Positions 10,817 to 20,057 of a DNA stretch of 58,441 bases are shown in pieces. Both the position numbers and the translations under genes were made by a program. Each line of letters begins with the position of its first letter. Positions within the stretch are counted from its first letter, which is position 1. Source of the stretch: Scleroderma bovista (taxonomy: Eukaryota > Basidiomycota > Agaricomycetes > Boletales > Sclerodermataceae). The stretch lies in NCBI GenBank assembly GCA_037178675.1, contig JAYMGJ010000491.1, forward strand, positions 1 through 58,441, given 5' to 3'. Under the pieces are notes generated by a model. That model searched no databases, was not told where the DNA came from, and saw nothing but the letters and a program-made list of their open reading frames with translations.

Positions 10817-11778
10817 ATGAAAAACACTCTTCAGGTGAGTCCGATCCTCTGCAGTGAGTCGTATCGTTGCTAATCTGTCACTTCAAATGCAGACTGATGC
10901 AACTGAGGCGGTTTCAACCTCACAAGCTGATGAAGTCGAGCTTGCTGACGCGTTCGCTTCGTACACAAACGCTACCGCCGCTCGAGCCCCTCACGTCATT
11001 AGACTTCAAGTTCCTACCACTCTTGGAAATATCACACTCTCCTTTGAGCCGAAGTTTCAAGGACCCGTTGTAAGCCTTTTTTCCCACTTTACATCTACTA
11101 TCTTCGCTTATCCTTATATACCAGACGGTCGAGATCTCCTTGACCCCAGTATTACCAGCACCCGCATGTTCTACCTCCCAACGACCTGTCGACAATGACA
11201 TTACGATTAAGAAAGAGTTTGAGGAACCCAAACTGTCTGATATCTTGGTAAGTTCGTTACATTTAATTCATTTCTGCAGCGAACTAATGGCGCGTAGGGA
11301 GTTGAACCGCTGCATGCTGGATCACACCCTGTCCCCCTTAGTGCTGATCGCCATGCATCAGTACCACGCGATGACCGCCAACCCGAGGGCATGCCTGCCA
11401 TGAAGGTAAGTTGGCGCAAAGAAGCTCTTCCTCAACTCTTGATCGTATTGATTGTGTAGATTGTAGCTTCAGATATACCAGTGGATGTTTGTCCAACCTG
11501 GGTGTCTGGTCTGCCCCTTGGGCATAGCTTCACGCCGGACAGTTTCGCAGGGTCCGAGATGTTTGACGATGTGAACACACAAATTATGTGTGTCAGTACA
11601 TCCCTTTGATTAAATGTCGCCAAGTACTCCTCTCACTCATGTTTTCACATAGGAAAGGTGGGCGCACATCCAGGCAGAGCTCATCGCTGGGCAGGAAAAA
11701 AACAAGAGGCACCGCAAGCCTGCCGTACCGTCTGAAGCTAGCATCTCCACCCCTCCGTCTAAATGCACTCGCAAATAG
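10817..11778 (+). CDS. Plavaka-internal gene A, unknown function
   Basis: At least six exons: a short first exon MKNTLQ (10817-10834), then exons beginning TDATEAVSTSQADEVELAD, TVEISLTPVLPAPACS, GVEPLHAGSHPVPLS, IVASDIPVDVCPTWVSG and ERWAHIQAELIAGQ. The stop is at 11776-11778. The last donor is GTCAGT. The product is about 210 residues and mostly polar, with a basic C-terminus (KNKRHRKPAVPSE...KCTRK) that could bind nucleic acid or act as a nuclear localisation signal. I do not recognise the family. It lies wholly between the TIRs and is transcribed toward the transposase, so it is probably an element-encoded accessory factor (inference). Confidence 0.6.
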
Positions 11779-11993
11779 TACATACTTATTCAAGTTGGCG
11801 CAGGTAGTAGCAGTTTCTTGAACGTGTATACTAGAGTTTGTTAGCAAATTAACAAGTGATGTGACCTCTCACGTGATTACCTTTAGCACCGCGTTAAGGC
11901 AAGATCTTATCGATCAGCTTCAACCTGCCCGCCTCCTACCACGCTGCTTTTCTCATAGTACATGGTCCATCGCCCACCCATCTGCCTACCTCC

Positions 11994-14900
11994 ATGGGGT
12001 TTCGGAAATGCAATTGCAAGACACATGAATGCCGTGGAGCTCTTGTACCAGAGCATGTGGCCGCTGCCCACGCAAGATCTGATTTACGTGAAAAGACGAA
12101 GGTCTCGCAATCACAGCTGCGGGTCGCAGGGCACAGGTTCATCCCCTCTGCCCATAAAGACGTTGGTCCCGTCTCACACTCGTTTCCGCACCCTATATGT
12201 GCACCTTTACCACCTCTCTCCCCTCATGTCAAGTTTTTTGACCCTCCACGCACTTCAGCCAGCGCCGTCGAACAGGAAATGCTTGATCACGGTACCCTTA
12301 CTAGCGAGGACATGGATCTTCTGACATTTGGCAGCGCTTTACCGAATCTTGGACCCAACTTCCACAGCCCGGAAGCACTCTCTTCAGCGGCAGATTACTT
12401 TCAGGAGTATAATGCGAGAACTTCCGCTGGTGCACGACCTCTTACCGCATTCGAAGCTCACCATCTCCCTGCTGATCCAGATCAACATGCCATCCAGCGC
12501 CAGCTCCAGCAAATCGTGGAACAGGTCAACGAGGAGCAGGATCTCCTGGTGGAGGATGGCCCGGCACCTGATAACAATGATCCATCCTATGCCGATGAAC
12601 CATGGATGTACCCCGATGAAATCGACCAGCCTCATGAAGTAGAGCTACCTGACGATACTTTCCATCCAAGCATTAATGACGAAGACAACCCCGATCCCTT
12701 CTTCTTTGATGATGAGGTGCGGTCCGATACGATAGACCTTGCTAATATCCCAGAACATGTTAGAGTTATCCATGCAATGGTATCATGGTTGCATCTCCAG
12801 TTCCACCTTCCACGCATTGCCTGCAACACGTTGCTGGCAATATTTGCTCTAATCCTGCTGTTCTTCAGCCCAACCACCCCTACACCATTCACCACTCTTA
12901 AATCCGGCAATCGCCTTCTTGGTGTTGATAAGCCGATTCATACTTTGCCTGTCTGTCCGACCTGCTGTGACGTATATCCACCGGCTACATCACCGCTATG
13001 TCATGACACTTGTACCTCCTGTAACGCTGATTTGTTTCTTCCTGGCCAAACTTCACGAGGCAATACACGTGGAACAAAGATGCCGATTATCAAGTATCCT
13101 TACCTCCCACTGTCTGAACAGATCGCCTCGATTCTCAAGATTCCTGGGATTGAAGCAACTCTTGATGAGTGGCGAGAGAAGCCACGCACACCAGGCACAT
13201 ATACGGACATCTTCGATGGAGACATCTGCCGCACGAACCTCAAAGGGCCGGATGGTAGACTATTCTTCTCAAACAATGCGAACGAACGATGTGGTCCCAA
13301 TGGCGAGCTTTGCTTGGGTCTGAACCTCGGCGTGGATTGGTATGCTTTGTTCAATTATATTATAACTCAAGGCATACTATCATTACAGGTTCTCTTATAT
13401 TCGGAGTAACATTGCGCCATCTCATTCGTCGGCTCCCACCTCATTCTCGATTTGTAACCTGCCGCCCGAGTACAGGTAATTCTATATACACTAATGTTTT
13501 GATGTGCAGCTTGAATCGCATTTGCAGATATCGGACCGCGAACTTGATGTGTACGAGCATCATGCCAGGCCCTAAAGAGCAGTCGCCGGACCAAGTACAA
13601 CGCTTCCTTCGACCTATTATCTCTGACTTATTGCGACTCTGGAAATATGGTATCAAAGTGCCCACGGAATCCCAACCACAAGGTAAACCTCTACTGTTTA
13701 CATGTATGCCTACTCATCTATCTTAGGACGACTTGTTCGTGTTGCTCTCGTTGCAGTTGTGTGCGACAAGCCTGCGGCACACAAGATCGGCGGATTTGGT
13801 TCACATTCACATACTTACTATTGTACAGATTGTTGGATCCCATCAATGGACAAGGGCCATCCAAAGGCCTTCGAGCGGGGAGGTAAGTACTTGATTATAT
13901 ATCAGGCTCGCTACTCATTATACTATCAGCATATCCCCCACGAACTGATGCAGAACAGCACCATTTAGGTGACGAATATCGCAACCTCACCACCCCGAAT
14001 GCCCAAAAGAACTTCGTCAAAGAGTTTGCAACGCGATTTTCCCAACTGTCCCGCCTTCCATACTTCGATTTGGTCCAACAGATCGTGATAGATCCTATGC
14101 ATAACTTATTTCTAGGTAACTCTCAGTGCATGGACCCACAGCAAGTACTGACACTTATTTTTTTTTGTACTCAGGTCTCGTCAAGACACATTTTTACAAT
14201 ATCTGGGTTCAAAGCAAGATCTTACGCCCAAACCACGAGCTGTCTATGCTCCATAATATGCTCGCAGATGTACGTATGCTCTTCTTATTACGACATTGTA
14301 ACTAACCATTTAAATTATTAGTTCATCATCCCAGGCACCTGTGGGAAGTTGCCAACAGACATCGGGACCCCCGCTGGTGGCTCTCTCACGGCCGATCAAT
14401 GGTTGCTCCTTGCAACTGTATACGGGCCCATCATCGTAAGTTTTGTTTGCATTTCATATTGGTTGTTACTTATGCTGGCTGTAGGTACCACAGATCTGGA
14501 CCGCATATCTACCACACAATGCCATAGACGAGGCCCTCTGTCGTCGTGTCTCCACGATTGAGAAGGCTGAGACCGAGAAACAACAGGAGGCCATGCGCAA
14601 GGCGAACAACAAGGCATCCCTTGCAGAAGCCAAGAAACGTGGAAAGGACGCCTTTGAAGCTGAGAAGGCCCGGATTGGACAGGAGAACTTGGCCGTCGCC
14701 GAGGCCAGAAAGCAGCAAAAGCTCCAGCAAGTAGCAGAGAAGCAAGCAGAGAAGGCCCGACAAGCGGAAGCCAAAAAGGTGCGTGCTCGTCATTTGTTAT
14801 GGACATCTACATACTTCAGACACTTTTCACGCCAGGTATCCAAGAAACGAAAGCCTGCATCGCAAAACGTTGAAGGCATGCCAGGAGGTGAATTGCGCAG

Positions 14901-16315
14901 GCCACCTCCCCCCCAAAGCGAGGCCACAGAAAATCCACGAGCACCCGAAGATCACGATGACCGACTTGGCCTTCACCCTAATGATCCAGAAAACTTCCTC
15001 AAGCTATCCATGGCCATTCGCATCCTCATCAAGCGAACGATTACCGACTACGATATTGACGAGGCTGATCGGTTACTACGTGAATATAATCTAGAGCTAA
15101 TCAAGGTATGTCACCTCCCGTGATATGTACAACTAGATACCTTGCTATGGTCACATCTCCAGCTATATGGGTCAGGTGTTATGAAGCCGAATCACCACTA
15201 CGCGACCCATGTTGGCGAATGCGCCCGCAATTTTGGACCTCTCCATGATTTTTGGACGTTCCTATTCGAGCGGCTCAACAAGGTCTTGAAGTCTTTCAAG
15301 ACCAACAACCACGCCAACGGAGAACTCGAGACGACATTTTTCAAGGAGTTTCACCGTATGTGCGAGACTTCCAGGGTCGTAAGTTCACATATATCGTTGA
15401 TTTCACAAGACCTATTTTACTGACTATCAACTCACAGGTGTACGCTCTGCGTGTCAATCCTGCAAAGTCTCTCAGCTCAGAGGCCGCCCGGATCATGCAG
15501 AAGGCCACACACGAGGAGCGTGGCACTGTCGCTGGGCTGGCAGCCTTGTCGCAGGAACTCGATGACATCGGTGTGGATGGTAAGCATGTCTCATGACAGG
15601 ATTAGCAGATTGTATTGACTAGTTTTCATGTAGCGGGGCTGGCATACGCACTGAGTCCACGGTCCCATGAAAGCGCCTTCTCTTCCGAAACCTATCACTT
15701 ACTCGCTCGTACCCTCAACACCCGCTTCCCACGTTCACCTGTTCACTGCCAGCATGAACGGCCAACTACCGCCCACAGCATTCCGCTCAATCCCAGAGGT
15801 ACTTTCTATGACTACGTTGTCATCAACGGGACGCGCTTCCATGCCTCAAAAGCAACCGGCACACGCCGGTCTTCTCTTGTTCACGTCAGAATACCAGGCC
15901 AAGCACCCACTGATGCGTATGGAGAACTCCTTGAGATTTTGCAGGTCGATCAACACCTACATGACGGCAAACATAGCTTTTGGTTTGGATGCATGCGATG
16001 GTTTATTCCACACAACAGAGACCAGAGGACTATCTGGGATGATTTGTGAGTATTTCCTGGCATCCTCTTTGATTGCTGATGACCATCACTTGAAGTCCTG
16101 CTTTGAACGTCCGCTTATGGGAGATTGGGGAATACCAAACACAAGAATCACGACTTCCTTCTTTTGTAGACTTAGACTGGATAGCTAACTTGTTGGGACT
16201 GACAGTCGTATCGGTTGGAGAGGGTCAGCGGAAGGTATGGGCAACGATAGATCTGGCAAAGGTATGTAGTGTTGTTGGTTTACAACACGTCATATAACAT
16301 TTATTACAGCAGTAA
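11994..16315 (+). CDS. Plavaka/Tnp2-like DDE transposase
   Basis: A multi-exon gene with a long first exon (11994 to ~13340). It begins with a Cys/His cluster (KCNCKTHECRGALVPEHVAAAH) typical of Plavaka N-termini and has a second Cys cluster near residue 325 (CPTCCDVYPP...CHDTCTSCNADLF). The catalytic core shows LPPEYRYRTANLMCTSIMPG, PKEQSPDQVQRFLRP, the acidic motif IDPMHNLFLG and the late segment GPLHDFWTFLFERLNKVLKS followed by TNNHANGELE. These match the Tnp2-like core of CACTA transposases. Exon junctions at ~13340/13389 and ~13476/13535 restore these motifs. The last exon is only CAG TAA (16310-16315). Odd feature: a roughly 100-residue Ala/Lys/Glu/Gln-rich helical insertion (14560-14840) in the catalytic half. 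I saw no stop or frameshift in the exons I rebuilt, so the protein may be functional. Confidence 0.88.
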
Positions 16316-16466
16316 CAAGACTTCAAGTGCGTAGAGACATTCACAAATTAGTGTATTGGTGGTAAATTAAGCGTGAGGGGACGATTAATGCATCAACAAA
16401 ACGCTCCTAACTCTCCAACATGCCTTACCACGAAAAGGAACAGCCAGCTGAGGCTATTGAGGCTAT

Positions 16467-18663
16467 TCACATGTCTTCATCCTCGTCATCGAATGCCCCA
16501 TCTTCTTGAGTCGTTTTTAACATCTTGAGCCACTGATCCAACTCCTTCAGGTATTCGGCATCGGCTGCACAGAGTTCATCTTCCTTCAAGCGGCAATAGA
16601 ACCCTTCCAGCCAAGTGACACCCTCAAGAGTGGCCACCTCTGGGTTTTCTTTGCGCCATGTCTCATCTGCCATTGCCGTGAAGATCGTGGCCTTTTTTGG
16701 TGGAGGACCACGATTCAAATACTTCGGAGCGACATCGAAGACTTTCTTGTGCGACGTTTTGGTAGTCCTGGGGCGCTTGCGGGTTGGTTGTTGATCCGCG
16801 CGGTCGCTCGAGCTGGGTTGTTTCTGCTGGTTCATCGCACGCCAGCTGAGCCAACGCAAAAATGCCACATACTAATAAGCAAGAATATTCTGGTGAGTTA
16901 CTTCCGCCACGCAAATCTTACACTAGTAATGGCTCACATCAATTGATCGCCAGGTATGACCTACAACCTTGTTTGCGGTCTTGCCGACTTCTGCATCTCG
17001 CCTTCGAGCCAACGTATCTGCACCATCGTCGTCATTACAGGTGAGAATGTCGGATCCAAGGTCAGTATCGATGAGTGCTGACGCGCCTGGGAGGCCCGAG
17101 TCATTGTCGTATTGCTGGGCTGCTTTGCGTCGAGCAGCAGCAACCTAGGACACATTAGGTGGGGTTTCCTTGTTTGACAGCAGTACATTGCTTACTGTGA
17201 TACGCCGCCCTCGCTGGCGATTATGTTCCAGCCTCATCGTGAGCTTGAGGGCGCCCTCGTCAAGCTCTTTTGCACGCTTATGGATGCTTCGGAAGTACGT
17301 CTTAGCGCAATCTTTAATTATCGCAAGGGTGAAGGACTTGTCAGGGATTGTTTTCGTTTGGGTCTCGTCCCTTTGACTCTATTGTTTCACAGGTGAGCAC
17401 CCACTTCAAATTTTGCACGCCAACAGATATTTGACGACACCTTTTCGTTATTATACGCACGTTCCGCCACTTCCTTGATGAATCTGGCATTTATATCATC
17501 ATCAACTTGACCGCGCCAGACGGGGTGCCAAACACATGTGCCTTCGGCTGTCAACTCGAAGGGCTGTTCGCCATCAAGTGGCTTGATCAGAGCAAGCGCC
17601 GCTACGCGTTGGTTCCTGTTACTGTCACAGTCTATTCCACACAATTGACAGAAAAGCGGCTGGATGATGGACTGGAATTGTCATCTGTGAGTCGTGGTTT
17701 TGATCCAGATTCATTGCTGATACGTACTTTAACAATAGTGTGATCATTGGAACTTGTTTTTGACGAGGTTTTTTTCTGTTGACCCTCAAGTTTCTCGCGG
17801 AGTTCTTCTATGGCGCCCTCATTGGTATTGAAACGCGCAGTGAGGGACTGAGTCGCTTCCCTGATAGAACTAAGTTCTTCTTCGAATCTTGTTTGTGCGT
17901 CACTGAGGTTTTTGACAGTGTTCGTCAACTGGGCAACCATAGCATGCAGACTCTGAGGAGTGTCGCTCTCGTACCCAGAGCCAGGTTGGTCCCCAAAGTG
18001 GGATGCACTCCGAGAACAAGATGCTGAGTAGATTATATTCTGATAGTCTTCCATCAGAGTTTGATCACGACTTTGGCCAATGGAATGTCCACGGGAAGAT
18101 CTCGTGCTGTATGGGAAGGGTGTGTACTCGCGTGTCTGGTCATTCTCTCGGTATGACATATAGTTATGAGGTTGATTGGATTGACCCCCTCCTAGATAGG
18201 GATAGCCTTCGTGCGAGCCTTCTCCATCCATAGGACTTGGTTGGTCTTCCCTCTCATGGAAGGAAACCCCGGGAAAAAGCTAATGTTCATCAAGATTGAT
18301 GAGACAAGGTGAGTACTACAGTGATACCAACAACCAATTTGTACTGACCGATGAACCACTGCGGTCTCTTTGTTGACCAGCAGCCGTAGATCCAAAAGGA
18401 TCGTCGTTTCCCGACGTGGGTGGGCGTATGAGGCCTTGTGGAGTGTGTGGTACGTGGGGATACCCACGCAGCATTTCACCATCGCGACTCATCGACTGGG
18501 ATCCAGGCTGCGCGTTACTGGACAGACGTCTCTGGGATTCCAAACCATGTGGGGTCTGTGGTACGTGAGGATACCCGCGCGTTTCCCCGCGTGTTTCACC
18601 TTGGCGACTCACCGCCCGGAATCCAGGCTGCGCGCTACTGGTCGGGTGTCTCTGGGAGTACAT
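16467..18663 (-). CDS. Plavaka-internal gene B, coiled-coil protein with Cys-containing C-terminal domain
   Basis: This minus-strand gene converges on the transposase and starts at MYSQRHPTSSAQPG (ATG 18663). The N-terminal ~110 residues contain a duplicated Pro-rich motif (RGYPHVPQTPHGL and RGYPHVPHTPQGL). A coiled coil follows (VAQLTNTVKNLSDAQTRFEEE, TARFNTNEGAIEELREKLEG). After an intron comes FCQLCGIDCDSNRNQRVAAL, a short Cys cluster, then a compact domain with GTCVWHPVWRGQVDDDINAR. The C-terminus (KRPRTTKTSHKKV...DEDEDM) is basic, then acidic. I do not know the family. Its position inside the TIRs suggests an architectural or DNA-binding partner of the transposase (inference). Confidence 0.6.
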
Positions 18664-19062
18664 ACCAACAAGTACTAGTACCAGGTACTTGTAGCGGAGG
18701 AGGAGAGTGTGGATGGCGTGCAGGGGGTGGGTGGGCGGGCAACCATTTTCGAAGCAATATTCGCTGCAGCAGATCGTAGTATTCTGAATATAATCTGGTC
18801 TTACTATGCTGAAAAGCGTGGCTGGAATGCAGAGACTATTGGCATGAATACGACGTGACTCAGTGCACATACACCATAATCACACTAGAATCTGATCCGA
18901 ATATTATCTGCATTGTTGGAATTCCCATAGCGATAAGTCTGCGAATCCCCCCGGGCTATGCTTGGAAACGAGAACACTGGGATACTATAATCAGATGTAC
19001 CACTGCGATTTGCTACACCCCGGATATAGTACGGCTATCACTACTAAACCGACCATCCCCGG

Positions 19063-19090
19063 ACCTGATTAAAAACTCGTTTCCGCAGTG
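19063..19090 (-). repeat. right terminal inverted repeat of the Plavaka element
   Basis: The reverse complement begins CACTGCGGAAACGAGTTTTT. It is followed directly by AAT, the target-site duplication. Confidence 0.92.
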
Positions 19091-19109
19091 AATATCGTAG
19101 TCTTCATCT

Positions 19110-19858
19110 TTGATAATCAGTCTTCTGTTTCGTTCCGTGTATCATCTAATCGAATGTGATGTTGTCATGCCTTCAACGAAATCGCGACGTCGTGAACTTC
19201 GATGCATCAGTCGACAGCGTCGAGATGAACTCGATGAAAGGGAGTCACTGAATGATCGCTCACGACCTGCTGTACGATTTCTCTCTGCATTTGATACATA
19301 CGCATCATTGAAAGCATATCAGATTGATTCATGGTGGACATCGTTACAACTACGACCTCCTGTGCCTATAAATCCTCCAACATGGAACCGTCACTGCATG
19401 CATTGCAGAGCCTTCCTACTTTCGACGGAAGACGACTCGTTCTGCTGCCGAAATGGCACATCCAACGCAACATCTCCATTGAAAAAGGACTCATATGCAA
19501 CGCACGAGTTCAAATCACAGCCCTTCATCGACGCTTCGTTGAAGTTCAATTACTTCAAAGCAATCAAACTCATTGCATCCCACGCATTTCATTCGACTTC
19601 AATCCTCCTGCGAGCGATTGGACCGTGCAACGAAGACAATTTCTGCTTCGTCTCGCATATGCAACCACCTTCAATGGTTGCCAAGGCCTCACATTAGCAA
19701 AGACTGCTCTCGACCTTCGTATCGATCCATTTGCACATGGACAATTATATACAGCTCTTTCGCGTGTTCGAAGCCGTCGTGACTCCTTAGCTATCTTCTC
19801 TACTACAAATGAAAACGAAGACACCGCTAATGTAGTACTTTCCTCCCTACTATTGTAA
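19110..19858 (+). pseudogene. internally deleted Helitron RepHel (N-terminal and C-terminal pieces fused)
   Basis: From 19167 one frame gives the N-terminal Helitron segment (STKSRRRELRCISRQRRDEL...; NPPTWNRHCMHCRAF, then FCCRNG). At ~19440-19490 the homology moves to another frame and jumps to the end of the helicase: NISIEKGLICNARVQITALH, RISFDFNPPASDW, RRQFLLRLAYATTFNGCQG, then HGQLYTALSRVRSR. An intact RepHel exceeds 1,000 residues. Here the Rep nuclease and most of the helicase motifs are missing, so the protein cannot be active. The stop is at 19856-19858. This is a non-autonomous deletion derivative. Confidence 0.8.
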
Positions 19859-20057
19859 CTCCACACGTCCGCAGGAATGGAGCGCTTGTATATTGTATAC
19901 GAATTGATGGTGAAGAAGGACAGTACTGATGATGATCAATCGAGAGTCGAGATAAAGTTTTTCATATCCGTCCATATTTGGTCATACATTATTGGTTGGG
20001 GTCCTAACTAACCTTGTTCCTAGCACTGAGCAGTCCCTCGTTATGTGCCAGCCCACC

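Larger units (their letters stand above)
10457..19090 (+). mobile_element. complete Plavaka/CACTA-type DNA transposon, 8,634 bp, TSD AAT
   Basis: The left end starts CACTGCGGAAACCAGTTTTT. The right end, read on the minus strand, starts CACTGCGGAAACGAGTTTTT. Twenty-four of the first 27 bases agree. AAT precedes the left end (10454-10456) and follows the right end (19091-19093), the 3-bp duplication expected for CACTA-superfamily insertions. Inside are gene A (plus), the transposase (plus) and gene B (minus, facing the transposase). Conserved ends and open coding regions suggest a fairly recent insertion. Confidence 0.93.
9688..19858 (+). mobile_element. decayed Helitron, interrupted by a Plavaka element
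   Basis: Two Helitron-like parts flank the Plavaka insertion: an OB-fold-like gene on the left (9688-10455) and a RepHel remnant on the right (19110-19858). Both read on the plus strand. The right part ends in the hallmark PIF1-type helicase C-terminus of Helitrons (RRQFLLRLAYATTFNGCQG, then HGQLYTALSRVR). If the 8.6-kb insertion and one AAT copy are removed, the two parts are about 60 bp apart. The outer ends of the Helitron (5' TC, 3' hairpin plus CTRR) could not be located, so the coordinates cover only the coding remnants. Confidence 0.6.

Noticed and set aside
19859..20057. Helitron 3' terminus (hairpin plus CTRR)
   Set aside because: Candidate CTAG/CTAA words exist but none is preceded by a convincing GC-rich hairpin, so the end was not assigned.
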